Assembly: GCA_964511185.1 (NCBI GenBank)
Contig: CAZEDU010000003.1
Span: 1-64,000 of the forward strand
DNA: 64,000 nt
From: CAZEDU01 sp964511185
GTDB lineage: Bacteria > Myxococcota > Myxococcia > Myxococcales > Myxococcaceae
Direction of reading: 5' to 3'
Notes under the pieces: generated by a model
Seen by the model: the letters and a program-made list of their open reading frames with translations, nothing else
Database searches by the model: none
Told to the model about the DNA's origin: nothing
In this document: in pieces, positions 8,642 to 17,579 of the stretch
Layout: each line of letters opens with the position of its first letter
How positions within the stretch are numbered: position 1 is the first letter of the stretch
Made by a program: the position numbers and the translations under genes

Positions 8642-8681
8642 CGTGCCATGCGCCCGTAGTAAGCGCCGGGCGCATGGCACG
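8642..8681 (+). repeat. Perfect 15-bp inverted repeat overlapping the leuB start codon
   Basis: Left arm 8642-8656 (CGTGCCATGCGCCCG) is exactly complementary to right arm 8667-8681, with a 10-base loop. The right arm contains the ATG at 8674-8676 and the bases where a ribosome-binding site should sit. In RNA it would form a very stable GC-rich hairpin hiding the start codon. It could be a translational switch, a terminator of the upstream gene (but there is no T-run) or a DNA operator. Confidence 0.8.
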
Positions 8682-9738
8682 CATCGCAGTCATTCCTGGC
8701 GACGGGGCGGGCATCGAGGTGATGCGCGAGGCGCTCGCGGTCCTCGAGCTCGTCAACACGCGCCGCAAGCTCTCGCTCCAATTCGAGTCGTTCGACTTCG
8801 GCGCCGAGCGCTACTTGAAGACCGGGGTCGGCTTGCCCGCCGGGCAGCTGGAGAAGTTCCGCGACGAGTACGACGCCATCCTCTTCGGCGCGGTCGGTGA
8901 TCCGCGCGTGAAGGATCAGGCGCACGCCCGCGAGATCCTCCTGGGGCTGCGCTTCGGGCTCGACCTGTACGTCAACTTCCGCCCGTGCCGGCTGATCGAC
9001 GACCGCCACTCGCCGCTCAAGGGGAAGGGCGTCCAGGAGCTCGACTTCGTGGTGTTCCGCGAGAACACCGAGGGCATGTACAACGCCGTCGGCGGCGTCC
9101 TGAGGAAGGGCACGCCGGACGAGGTCGCGGTCGCCGAGGAGATCAACACCCGCAAGGGCGTCGAGCGGATCATCCGCGCCGCGTTCGCGTGGGCCAAGAA
9201 GCACGGCAAGAAGCGCGTCGCGCTGGGCGACAAGTCGAACGCGATCGGCGCGCACGAGCTGTGGACGCGGGTGTTCAAGCAGGTCGCCGCCGAGCCCGCG
9301 TACGCCGACATCGAGGCGAAGCACCTCTACATCGACGCGCTGGCGATGCAGCTGGTGCTCAAGCCGGAGTCCTTCGACGTCATCGTCACCACCAACCTGT
9401 TCGGCGACATCCTGACCGACCTGGGCGCGGCGCTCACCGGCGGCATGGGGCTCGCCGCGAGCGCGAATTTGAATCCCGACTCGACGCCCCTCTTCGAGCC
9501 AGTGCACGGCTCGGCGCCCGACATCGCCGGCAAGGGCATCGTGAACCCGTTCGCGATGATCCTCTCCAGCGCGCTGATGCTCGAAACGCTCGGCCACGAG
9601 AGCGAGGCGAAGCAGGTCTCCGCCGCGGTGAGCGACGCGGTGCGTGCAGGTCAGGTAACGAAGGATTTGGGAGGTGCGCTCACCACCTCTCAGGCGGCGA
9701 AGGCGGTCCTCGAGCGGTTGGAGCGTTCGCTCGCGTGA
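8674..9738 (+). CDS. leuB: 3-isopropylmalate dehydrogenase-type beta-decarboxylating dehydrogenase
   Basis: Oxidises and decarboxylates a 2-alkyl-malate (3-isopropylmalate in leucine synthesis) using NAD+. It starts with MARIAVIPGDGAG, the canonical N-terminus. LRFGLDLYVNFRP (about residues 91-103) holds the substrate Arg residues, VVFRENTEG the loop around the substrate, DKSNA the catalytic Lys, and TTNLFGDILTDLG the metal-binding Asp motif. GSAPDIAGKGIVNP is the cofactor loop. At 354 residues it matches the single-domain LeuB pattern known from actinobacteria better than isocitrate dehydrogenase. It has no clear ribosome site and its start codon lies inside the 8642-8681 hairpin. Tartrate dehydrogenase is a less likely alternative. 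Confidence 0.82.
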   Translation: MARIAVIPGDGAGIEVMREALAVLELVNTRRKLSLQFESFDFGAERYLKTGVGLPAGQLEKFRDEYDAILFGAVGDPRVKDQAHAREILLGLRFGLDLYVNFRPCRLIDDRHSPLKGKGVQELDFVVFRENTEGMYNAVGGVLRKGTPDEVAVAEEINTRKGVERIIRAAFAWAKKHGKKRVALGDKSNAIGAHELWTRVFKQVAAEPAYADIEAKHLYIDALAMQLVLKPESFDVIVTTNLFGDILTDLGAALTGGMGLAASANLNPDSTPLFEPVHGSAPDIAGKGIVNPFAMILSSALMLETLGHESEAKQVSAAVSDAVRAGQVTKDLGGALTTSQAAKAVLERLERSLA

Positions 9739-9771
9739 CGGTCGCGTGAGGCCGTTCTAAAAAGTGGGGCC

Positions 9772-10758
9772 ATGGCACTTCGGCTCCGCTTCCGAGATCG
9801 GCATCACCTGTGGTCCGCGCTCATCTACCAGCGGCCAGATCGCATCTTCGTCCACGCCTCCGAGCAGCCGACGCTCGGGGCGCAGGTCTCCGTCGAGGTG
9901 GCGACCGAGGACGCGCGGCCGCTGAGCGTCACCCTCACCGGCGTGGTGGTCGGCTTTCGGCCCCGCAGCGAGCGCTTCGGCGCCGGCGCGTTCGTGCGCT
10001 TCGGCGAGGACGAGGTCGACCGGGTGCGCCGCGCGCTCGGGCTCACCCAGCAGTTCGAGCGCGACGAGCACGGCCGCCGCCACCGCCGGGTGCCCTGCTC
10101 GCTGCGCGTCGTCTTCACCCAGCCGCCCATCCCCGAGCACTACACGGTGAAGAACCTGTCGACCACCGGCGTGCTCGTGGCCTGCCCGCGCGGCATGTAC
10201 CTGGGGCAGATGGTCGAGATGCGCATCACGCTCGACGACGGCTCGGACGATCTCGCGCGCGCCGAGGTGCTGCGCGACATGGCCGATGACCACCTGGCGG
10301 GCCTGCAGCTCGTCGACCTCGACGACGAGACGACCGAGCGCATCGCCCGCGCGGTCGAGCGGCTGTCGGATCAGCGCCACCGCGGCGAGCAGATGGCGAT
10401 CGCCGTGCTCGCCGACGACGACCCCATCACCCTCGGGGTGCTCTCCGACGCGGTCGCCCACGCGGGCTACGAGGTACACACCGCGAACCGCGGCGACGAA
10501 GCGCTCACGCTCATCCGCACGCTCAAGCCGCGCCTGGTGATGCTCGACGTCCTGATGCCCGGGATGGACGGCGCGGACATCTGCCGGCTGATTCGAGGCG
10601 ACGTCGACCTGGCGCACACCTGGCTCGTGCTCATCTCCTCGCTCGAGGGCGAGAAGCTCCACGAGGTCGCCAACGACTGCGGCGCGAGCGACTACCTCAC
10701 CAAGCCCATCGCCTCGGCGGCGCTGAAGGCGTTCCTCGCCGAGCACCGCGCGCGTTAA
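9772..10758 (+). CDS. PilZ-type protein fused to a response-regulator receiver domain
   Basis: A 328-residue cytoplasmic signalling protein. Residues 1-95 look like a PilZ-like beta domain. Residues 100-200 are a clearer PilZ domain with HRRVPCSLRV (the RRxxR-like c-di-GMP site is only partly kept) and NLSTTGVLVA (the D/NxSxxG motif). After a linker helix, residues 210-328 form a CheY-like receiver with acidic ADDDP, phospho-acceptor Asp in LDVLMPGMDG and the TKP lysine. It probably joins c-di-GMP sensing to phosphorelay input, with no DNA-binding output domain. Such combinations are frequent in myxobacterial motility and development; the specific process is unknown. Confidence 0.85.
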   Translation: MALRLRFRDRHHLWSALIYQRPDRIFVHASEQPTLGAQVSVEVATEDARPLSVTLTGVVVGFRPRSERFGAGAFVRFGEDEVDRVRRALGLTQQFERDEHGRRHRRVPCSLRVVFTQPPIPEHYTVKNLSTTGVLVACPRGMYLGQMVEMRITLDDGSDDLARAEVLRDMADDHLAGLQLVDLDDETTERIARAVERLSDQRHRGEQMAIAVLADDDPITLGVLSDAVAHAGYEVHTANRGDEALTLIRTLKPRLVMLDVLMPGMDGADICRLIRGDVDLAHTWLVLISSLEGEKLHEVANDCGASDYLTKPIASAALKAFLAEHRAR

Positions 10759-10771
10759 TTGACTCGCGGCG

Positions 10772-13051
10772 CTACTGCGCCCGGCCGACCAGGCTCAGGC
10801 CCGAGTACGCCCGGTAGCCGCGGACCATCACGTACCAGGTGCCGGCCTTGGCGGCGGTCTGGACGGCCTCGCTGTTGCCGTCGCGGTACGGGCGGAAGTC
10901 GTAGGCGCTGGGGGTCGGCGGGCTGCCGAAGCGCACGTACAGGTCGGCGTCGCCGGTGCCGTTGCCGATCTGGAAGGTGACCTGCGACGCCCCGGCGGGG
11001 ACCTCGAGCTTGAACAGCCGCGTGCTGCCGGCCGCCCCGGACAGGTTGCCCACCACCACGCCGCTCTGCAGCGCCGTGGCGCCGTCCGCACCGCCGCCCG
11101 ACCCATCCGAGCCCGCCGCGAACGACCCGACGATCGACACGCCCGAGAACGCCCGGTAGCCCCGCACCAGGATGTGCCAGGTGCCGGGTGAGGGCGCGGC
11201 CACGCTCACCGACTCGGCGTTGCCGTTCAGGAACGGCCGGTGGTCGTACGAGCTCGTCGTCGGCGGCGCGCCGAGCTTCACGTACAGGTCCACGTCGCCG
11301 CTGCCGCCCGACGTCGCGATGCGCAGGTTCGTGGCCCCGCTCGGCACGGTGAGCGTGAAGCGCAGCTCCGCGTCTTGCGCGCCCGACAGGTTGTCGATCG
11401 GCACGCCGTTGGTCAGCGGGCGCGACGAAGGCGCCGGGCTCGGCGTCGAGCCGCCACCGCCCGGCGCGCTGACGGTGCCCGGCGCGCCGACCGCGTTCCA
11501 CGCCTGGTGCACGCTGGTCTGCTCCGCCGCGCCGTAGAGGTCGAGCGCCGCCTGCGCCGTCGCCGCGCGCGCCGCCTGGAAGTTGGAGTTCGCGCCCAGG
11601 TACTGCGTGAGCGCGCGGTAGAAGATTTTTCCGGCCTTCTCGATGCCAATGCCGCTCACCGACTGGTTGGTTCGCCCCCGCGGGTGCGTCCCGCCGGTGA
11701 CGAGCAGCTTGAACGCCAGGTTCGCGATGCCGGAGTTGATGTGCACCCCGCCGTTGTCCTGCGAGCCGGTGTAGCGGGTGGGGTAGTAGTCCTTCGACTG
11801 GCCGTCGCTCACCGGGTCGGCCATGTTCCGCATCGCGTCGTTCGGGTTGGACGGCGTGTAGATGTCCTCCGCCAGCCGCCACGTGTCGTTGTTGACCTGC
11901 CCGTTCTGGCGGAACGCCTGACACACCGCCGCGAAGATGTCGCTCATCGCCTCGTTCAGCGCGCCCGACTCCGAGCGGTAGACCAGGTTCGCCTCGCTCT
12001 GCGTGACGCCGTGGGTCAGCTCGTGCGCGGTGACGTCGAACGAGCGGGCGAAGTTCGCGAACAGCCGCCCGTCGCCATCGCCGTACACCATCTGCCGGCC
12101 GTCCCAGAACGCGTTCTGGTAGTTGCGGCCGTAGTGCACGGTCGCGGTGAGCGGCATGCCGTTGCCGTTGATCGAGTCGCGCCCGAACAGGCTCGCGAAG
12201 CAGTCGTAGACGACGCCCAGGTGCTCGAAGTTGTCGTTGATCACCGCGTCGCTCGAGCTGCCTTGCGTCTCGCTGCGCACCAGCGTGCCCGGCAGCGAGG
12301 TGCCGTTGTTCGCGGTGTGCACCCTGCGGTTCTTGGCGGCGTGAATCAGCGGGTGCCGGTCGGCCAGCTCCCCGCTGTGCGCGTCGATGTACACCCGCTC
12401 CTTCACCGGGTCCTCGCCGAGCGCGCCCTCCACCTCGACCTCCCACGCCAGGTGCAAGGTCCCCGTCGGCGGCAGCACGTAGACCAGCCGCGGCGGCGCG
12501 GCCTGCTCGAAGTCGGCCTCCACTTCGTCCAGCGCGCGCGCCGCGCCGTCCGCCTCGCTCAACGTCGGCGCCGGCGAGACGTCGACGTCGCCCCGGGCGA
12601 AGCCGCTCACCGAGTACACGTCGCCCGCCTCGGTCAGGTGCAGCCGAAGGTCGCCGCCCACCACCTCGAGGCCGTTCTTCTTCTGCTGATAGCGAAGGTG
12701 CACGAGCGCGAGCGCGTCCTGCTGGCTGGCGATGAGCTCCAGCTCGTCCGGCTTCAACCGGAACACCGGGGCCAGCTTCTCCAGCGCCGGCCGCGCGAGC
12801 GCTCCGCCACCGGCCTCGAGCGCCTTGGCGTCCGCCACGTGCCCCAGCTCGCCTCGCACGAAGGTCGGAACGCCCTTGGGCCCCATGCTCATCACCTCGG
12901 CCGACGGGAACAGCCGCAGCGCGTCGGCCACGTCCTCCGCCAGCACGTCGTCGCCCGCGCCATGGCGGATCTCGAGCTCCGCCAAGCCCCCCTGACACCC
13001 CGCCAGCAAGCCCACGGACAACGCGACGGCCATCCATTGCTGCTTCGACAT
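10772..13051 (-). CDS. Secreted M4-family (thermolysin-like) metalloprotease with two PPC domains
   Basis: A 759-residue exported zinc endopeptidase. The signal ends at a lipobox-like LLAGC (Cys19). A propeptide with FTP and PepSY regions spans about residues 30-220. The catalytic domain carries HELTHGVTQ (zinc His pair and catalytic Glu) and GALNEAMSDIF (third ligand Glu), with HINSGIANLAF as the substrate-site His region. Two bacterial pre-peptidase C-terminal (PPC) beta domains follow (about 545-650 and 665-759), each with DVDLYVKLG or DADLYVRFG signatures and VRGYRA ends. It has a strong AGGAGGAG ribosome site. Probably a predatory or nutritional exoprotease; PPC domains are usually removed after export. 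Confidence 0.92.
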   Translation of the reverse strand: MSKQQWMAVALSVGLLAGCQGGLAELEIRHGAGDDVLAEDVADALRLFPSAEVMSMGPKGVPTFVRGELGHVADAKALEAGGGALARPALEKLAPVFRLKPDELELIASQQDALALVHLRYQQKKNGLEVVGGDLRLHLTEAGDVYSVSGFARGDVDVSPAPTLSEADGAARALDEVEADFEQAAPPRLVYVLPPTGTLHLAWEVEVEGALGEDPVKERVYIDAHSGELADRHPLIHAAKNRRVHTANNGTSLPGTLVRSETQGSSSDAVINDNFEHLGVVYDCFASLFGRDSINGNGMPLTATVHYGRNYQNAFWDGRQMVYGDGDGRLFANFARSFDVTAHELTHGVTQSEANLVYRSESGALNEAMSDIFAAVCQAFRQNGQVNNDTWRLAEDIYTPSNPNDAMRNMADPVSDGQSKDYYPTRYTGSQDNGGVHINSGIANLAFKLLVTGGTHPRGRTNQSVSGIGIEKAGKIFYRALTQYLGANSNFQAARAATAQAALDLYGAAEQTSVHQAWNAVGAPGTVSAPGGGGSTPSPAPSSRPLTNGVPIDNLSGAQDAELRFTLTVPSGATNLRIATSGGSGDVDLYVKLGAPPTTSSYDHRPFLNGNAESVSVAAPSPGTWHILVRGYRAFSGVSIVGSFAAGSDGSGGGADGATALQSGVVVGNLSGAAGSTRLFKLEVPAGASQVTFQIGNGTGDADLYVRFGSPPTPSAYDFRPYRDGNSEAVQTAAKAGTWYVMVRGYRAYSGLSLVGRAQ

Positions 13052-13489
13052 GGCGCTCCTCCTCGTTCAGGCAAGGCTCCGCCGCATCCGGCCTGGGCCG
13101 GTCGAAACCACTGCAGCGATGGGCGAGAGCAGGGGGCTGCTAGAGCAAGAGCGCGACCAGCGGCCAAGTGGCTGAAATGAAAGGGCCGTCTGACACTGTA
13201 GGGAGAGGAAGCCTGCGAAAGAGGCTCACCGGGGTTTTGCTAGAGAGGTTTACAGTGAAACTTAAGTGGCTGAAATTACGGTTTCTTGTTGGGGTATCCA
13301 ATTTGGAAAAACCGACCGAGAATCGGTCAATCGTCTCGAGTGAGGACGTACGACGCGGGTGCGGTGTCTTGTTCTCACACGGTGACAGGGGAGTGAACAG
13401 GAAGGCACGGTTCAGGCGGTCCACGCTGCGCGCGGCGTCCTCCGGCGCTACTCGGATCAGCGAAGACCTTTGAGGTATAGGGCCGGTGC
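13052..13489. promoter_or_regulatory. Intergenic region, GC-poorer than its surroundings, with direct and inverted repeats
   Basis: These 438 bases separate the divergent protease and aconitase genes and hold no convincing gene. The middle part (about 13180-13340) is visibly less GC-rich than the flanks. A 13-base direct repeat (AAGTGGCTGAAAT) occurs at 13166-13178 and 13264-13276, 98 bases apart. A 15-base palindrome (GACCGAGAATCGGTC, 6-bp arms) lies at 13314-13328, and a 6-2-6 palindrome at 13088-13101 near the protease start. The region probably carries promoters and operators for both genes, but no clear -35/-10 pair was identified. Confidence 0.55.
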
Positions 13490-15463
13490 ATGCAGACGAC
13501 GCGACGACCGATGACGCTCACCCAGAAGATTCTCGCTCACCACGCGCGCGGGCTCTCCCGGTCGTGGGTTCAGGCGGGGGACATTCTGCAGATCAGCGTC
13601 GACTGGACGATCGCGAGCGAGCTGGCCTGGAACGGCATGGACCGCACCTACCAGGCGCTCGGCCGGCCGAAGATTCACGACAACGAGAAGTTCTTCCTCG
13701 CCGTCGACCACACCGTTGATCCGGTCACGCTCGCCAATGATCCGCGCGCGCAGAAGCTCACCCAGCTCTCGCGCGACTTCGCGAAGGAATCGAAGCTGCG
13801 CCACTTCTACGACGCCAACGTCACCATCCTGCACACCAAGTTCTACCGAGACCTGGTGCAGCCGGGGCAGGTGGTGCTCGGCGCCGACTCGCACACGAGC
13901 TCCCACGGCGGGCTGGGCGCGTTCTCCATCGGCTTGGGCGGCGCGGACATCACCGCGGCGATGGTGCTCGGCCAGTCGTGGATCGAGGTGCCCGAGGCCA
14001 TCGCGGTCGAGTACGAGGGCGAGCTGCCCTTCGGCATCGGCGGCAAGGACGTCATCCTGAAGACGCTGGGCGACTTGGGCCGCAACACGGTGGCGATGGA
14101 GCGCACGGTCGAGTACCGGGGCAAGGCGGCGCGCGGCTGGTCCACCGACATGCGCTTCACCATCGCCAACATGACCGCCGAGTTCGGCGGCTTGAACGGC
14201 ATCTTCGAAGCCGACGAGGTGGTCGAGAGCTGGCTGCGCACCCGCCGCTCCGACAACCAAGAGGCGCTCTACTTCCGCGCCGACGACGACGCGCCCTACG
14301 TCGCGCGCCACCGCATCGACCTGGGCCGGCTCGCGCCGCTGGTCGCCAAGCCCTTCTCACCCGACAACGTGATGACGGTGGAGCAGGCCCTGGGGACCGC
14401 GCTGCAAGGCTGCTTCATCGGCGCCTGCACCACCACCGAGGAAGAGCTGGTGCTGGGCGCGCTGGTGCTCGAGCAGGCGTACAAGGACAAGCCGGCGCGC
14501 GCGCAGTCGAAGAAGCTGCTCGTGGTGCCCGGCGATCTGGGCATTCAAGAGCGGATGCGGCAGGGCGACCTGTGGCGCCACTACGAGAAGGCGGGCTTCC
14601 GCGTCGGGCCGCCGGGCTGCTCGATGTGCCTGGGCGTGGCGAGCGAGAAGGCGGAGCCGGGCGAGACCTGGCTGTCGTCGCAGAACCGGAACTACGAGAA
14701 CCGCATGGGCCAGGGCTCGTTCGCTTGGCTCGCCTCCGCGGCGACCGTGGCGGCGTCGTCGGTCGACATGAAGATCACCGACCCGCGGTCCCTGCTGGCG
14801 AAGATCGATCAAGACCGCTTCCAGAAGCTGCTCTTCCGGGACGTGCAGCCCAAGGTCTACGAGGTCGCGTACCGCGAGCCGGAGGTCCAGGTGGCCGCCG
14901 CGCAGGCCGCGCAGCAGGCGGTGGGCGGCGGCGAGGCGAAGGTCATCACCGGCAACGTGCAGCGCTTCGGAGATCACATCGACACCGACGCGATCATCCC
15001 CGGCCAGTTCTGCCACCTGACCCAGCTCGAAGAGCTCGGCCAGAAGGCGTTCGCGTTCGTGCGGCCGGAGTTCCCCGCGCGCGCCGCCAGCGGCCAGACC
15101 ATCATCGTCGCCGGCCACGGCTGGGGCTCGGGCAGCTCGCGCGAGCAGGCGGTGTGGGCGCTCATCGGCGCGGGCATCCAGGCGGTCATCGCCCAGAGCT
15201 ACGCCTTCATCCACAAGCGCAACCTGGTGAACGAGGCGCTGCCTTACTTGGTGATCTCGGATCCGGACTTCTACGCGCTGTCGAAAGAGGGCGAGGGGCT
15301 CCGCGTCGACCTCGCCAAGGGCCAGGTCACGCACGTCGCCTCGGGCCGGGCGTTCAAGGCCGAGCGGCCGAGCCCCATCGTGCAGGCGCTCCAGCGCGAG
15401 GGGGGCCTGGTGCCCGCCATCAAGCGCCACGGCAAGAACGTGTTCGAGGCGCTCTCGGCCTAA
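13490..15463 (+). CDS. Aconitase-family hydro-lyase, fused large and small subunits (isopropylmalate/homoaconitate dehydratase-like)
   Basis: A 657-residue iron-sulfur isomerase in which the large (about residues 8-480) and small (about 490-657) parts of LeuC/LeuD-type enzymes are joined. LVQPGQVVLGADSHTSSHG is the DSHT active-site motif. The cluster cysteines are Cys313 (GACTTTEEE, where most relatives have GSCTN) and Cys377 and Cys380 (PGCSMCLG). The swivelling domain has DTDAIIPGQFCHLT (the specificity loop, usually YLRT or similar) and GSGSSREQAVWAL, the phosphate/carboxylate-binding SREQ. It likely isomerises a 2-substituted malate by dehydration/hydration. The nearby LeuB- and LeuA-like genes favour a 2-oxoacid chain-elongation role over the citrate cycle, but the unusual loop leaves the substrate open. 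Confidence 0.78.
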   Translation: MQTTRRPMTLTQKILAHHARGLSRSWVQAGDILQISVDWTIASELAWNGMDRTYQALGRPKIHDNEKFFLAVDHTVDPVTLANDPRAQKLTQLSRDFAKESKLRHFYDANVTILHTKFYRDLVQPGQVVLGADSHTSSHGGLGAFSIGLGGADITAAMVLGQSWIEVPEAIAVEYEGELPFGIGGKDVILKTLGDLGRNTVAMERTVEYRGKAARGWSTDMRFTIANMTAEFGGLNGIFEADEVVESWLRTRRSDNQEALYFRADDDAPYVARHRIDLGRLAPLVAKPFSPDNVMTVEQALGTALQGCFIGACTTTEEELVLGALVLEQAYKDKPARAQSKKLLVVPGDLGIQERMRQGDLWRHYEKAGFRVGPPGCSMCLGVASEKAEPGETWLSSQNRNYENRMGQGSFAWLASAATVAASSVDMKITDPRSLLAKIDQDRFQKLLFRDVQPKVYEVAYREPEVQVAAAQAAQQAVGGGEAKVITGNVQRFGDHIDTDAIIPGQFCHLTQLEELGQKAFAFVRPEFPARAASGQTIIVAGHGWGSGSSREQAVWALIGAGIQAVIAQSYAFIHKRNLVNEALPYLVISDPDFYALSKEGEGLRVDLAKGQVTHVASGRAFKAERPSPIVQALQREGGLVPAIKRHGKNVFEALSA

Positions 15464-15468
15464 AAGAC

Positions 15469-16107
15469 ATGCTGCCGCACCCCGAAGCGGTTCGAGTGGC
15501 CATCGCGATCGCGCTCGCGGCGGTCGTCCTGCGCTTCACGCTCTGGCGCGCGCTCCTGTGCTTGAAGCCCACCAGCGTCCGGCTGGAGCTCGAGGCCCCG
15601 GCGGATCAGGTCACCTTGCCCATCGAGCTCAAGGGCGTGGATCAGGAGCTCACCGCGCTGGGCTTTCAGCGCTTGGGCACGCGCTCGGAGAAGCCCAAGT
15701 TCGGCAAGCAGGTCTTGAGCTTCGACTACGCGAACGAAGCCGACGGCACCTTCGCCACCGCGTACCTGGAAGACGCGGCGCGGGTCTACTTCCTCACGCA
15801 CACCGACACCGGCGGCTTCGTCATCTCGGCCAACCACAAGCGGCCGGCGAAAGAGGTGCCCGGCCGTTATTTCTCTTCTTGTCTGGAGGACGTTTCGGTC
15901 GAGCGGCTCTACCGCGCGCATCAGCGGACGATGGTCGGATTTGGAACGCCGGTCGGCCCGTACACGCAAGAGGGGCGCTTGGAGAAGGCGAAGGCCTGGT
16001 ACGAAGGCCCGGGCCGCTCGGAGCTGAGGCTGCAGCACCTTCCAGGGTTGTTGTGGAGCGTGGGCTCCCTTGGCATGGTGGGAGCGGTCTTTTGGGGCAA
16101 GCCGTAG
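15469..16107 (+). CDS. Hypothetical protein with one N-terminal membrane segment
   Basis: The 212-residue product begins 5 bases after the dehydratase stop. A hydrophobic stretch at about residues 9-28 (VAIAIALAAVVLRFTLWRALL) should anchor it in the membrane. The remainder is a soluble mixed alpha/beta domain with many charged residues and a second weak hydrophobic stretch near the C-terminus (LPGLLWSVGSLGMVGAVF). I do not recognise the family. It is read in the same direction as its neighbours and probably co-transcribed with the dehydratase, though nothing ties it to that enzyme functionally. Confidence 0.65.
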   Translation: MLPHPEAVRVAIAIALAAVVLRFTLWRALLCLKPTSVRLELEAPADQVTLPIELKGVDQELTALGFQRLGTRSEKPKFGKQVLSFDYANEADGTFATAYLEDAARVYFLTHTDTGGFVISANHKRPAKEVPGRYFSSCLEDVSVERLYRAHQRTMVGFGTPVGPYTQEGRLEKAKAWYEGPGRSELRLQHLPGLLWSVGSLGMVGAVFWGKP

Positions 16108-16134
16108 CTCATTTTTTCGTCCGTCGGAGTCGTC

Positions 16135-17330
16135 ATGAGAAGCGCGTCGAAGCACGAAGAGATCTGGTTCCTGTCCGCCAAGCGCACCCCGTTCGGCACG
16201 TTCGGCGGCGCGGTGAAGGACCTCACCGCGACCGATTTGGCGGTGGAGTCCGCGAAGGCGGCGCTCGCGCAGGCCAAGCTCTCCGCCGAAGAGATCGAGC
16301 ACGTCGTCTATGGCAACGTGATTCAGACCTCGGCCGACGCCATCTACCTGCCGCGCCACGTCGGGCTGCGCACCGGCGTGCCGGTGCCGGTGGGCGCGCT
16401 CGGCGTCAACCGCCTGTGCGGCTCGGGCTTTCAGGCCTTCGTCACCGCCGCCGAGATGATGCTCACCGAGCAGGCGCAGGTGGTGCTCGCCGGCGGCACC
16501 GAGTCGATGAGCCAGGCGCCGCACATCATTCGCGGCGCGCGCTGGGGCATCCCGCTCGGCAAGGGCGGCCTCGAGGACGCGCTCTGGAGCGCGCTCACCG
16601 ACAGCTACACCGGCATGCCCATGGCGATCACCGCCGAGAACCTGGCGGTGCAGTACAAAATCTCCCAGGACGAGGTCGACGAGTACGCGGTCACTTCGCA
16701 GAAGCGGTTCGCCGCGGCGCAGGAGGGCGGCCGGCTCGCGCAGGAGATCGCCCCGGTCGAGCTCAAGACGAAGAAGGGCGTGACCCAGTTCGCCAAGGAC
16801 GAGCACAACCGCCCCGACACCGCGCTGGAGGGCTTGAAGAAGCTGCCCAAGGTGTTCAAGGCGGACGGCGTGGTGCACGCGGGCGCGGCCTCGGGCATCT
16901 GCGACGGCGCCGGCAGCGCGGTGATGGCGACCCGGACCTGGGCCGAAAGAAGGGCGCGGCCCCCATCGGCAAGCTGATCAACTGGGCGAGCGCCGGCTGC
17001 GATCCGAAGGTGATGGGCATTGGCCCGGCGCCGGCGATTCGCAAGCTGCTCGAGCGCGCGGACGTGAAGCTCGCAGACGTCGATCTGATCGAGGTCAACG
17101 AGGCGTTCGCGCCGCAGTACCTGGCGGTCGAAAAAGAGCTCAAGCTGCCGCGCGAGAAGACCAACGTCGACGGCGGCGCCATCGCGGTGGGGCACCCGCT
17201 GGGCGCCTCGGGCGCGCGCATCACCATGCACCTGCTTTATGAGCTCAAGCGCCGAGGCGCGCGTTATGGTATCGGCTCGGCCTGCATTGGCGGAGGCCAG
17301 GGCATCGCGGTGCTGGTCGAGGCGGTCTAG
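16135..17330 (+). pseudogene. Acetyl-CoA acetyltransferase (thiolase) interrupted by a frameshift
   Basis: Thiolases condense or cleave acyl-CoA units in the cytoplasm. The first part (16135 to about 16930) has NRLCGSGFQA with the acylated catalytic Cys and GGTESMSQAP. The second part, in another frame, has NEAFAPQYLAV (Asn-Glu-Ala-Phe active-site loop), GHPLGASGAR (His) and GSACIGGGQG with the second Cys. The reading frame breaks around 16930-16955. A one-base deletion (or two-base insertion) explains the switch, since family similarity resumes at once at KKGAAPIGKL. Without the shift the protein would be about 398 residues, normal for the family. Sequencing error and real inactivation cannot be told apart here. 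Confidence 0.8.
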
Positions 17331-17356
17331 CGACCTTCAACGAGAGAGGAACACAG

Positions 17357-17569
17357 ATGAGCAACGAGGCGGACAAGGTCGCGCGCGAGCGGGCGAAGCA
17401 GCTGGCGGAGCAGCGCCGCGCCGAGCGTCGCATGCGCAAGCGCAAGTGCGTGGTGTGCGGCATCGAGGAGTCGGACAAGGCGCCGCTCAACGCGCACCCC
17501 GATGGCATCGGGCCGGCCTGTCGTGACGAAGCGGCCTGTCAGGCGCGGCGTGCCGCCGCTGGGCGGTAG
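17357..17569 (+). CDS. Small zinc-ribbon-like protein
   Basis: A 70-residue protein with a GAGAGGA-type ribosome site. The N-terminal third is strongly charged and helical (many K, R, E). The C-terminal part has CVVCG at about residues 34-38, and a second pair of Cys in PACRDEAAC, the spacing expected for a four-Cys zinc site. It lies between the thiolase and the synthase-like gene, only 10 bases before the latter. It could be a small nucleic-acid-binding or chaperone-type protein; no function is known to me. Confidence 0.6.
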   Translation: MSNEADKVARERAKQLAEQRRAERRMRKRKCVVCGIEESDKAPLNAHPDGIGPACRDEAACQARRAAAGR

Positions 17570-17579
17570 GAGCAGCCAG

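Noticed and set aside
13221..13242. Possible sigma-54 site near GGGGTTTTGC
   Set aside because: GG and GC are not 10 bases apart, so the -24/-12 pattern is not met.
13168..13473. 101-codon ORF in the GC-poorer spacer
   Set aside because: No codon bias typical of this genome, no motif, and it overlaps the repeats; a chance ORF is more likely.
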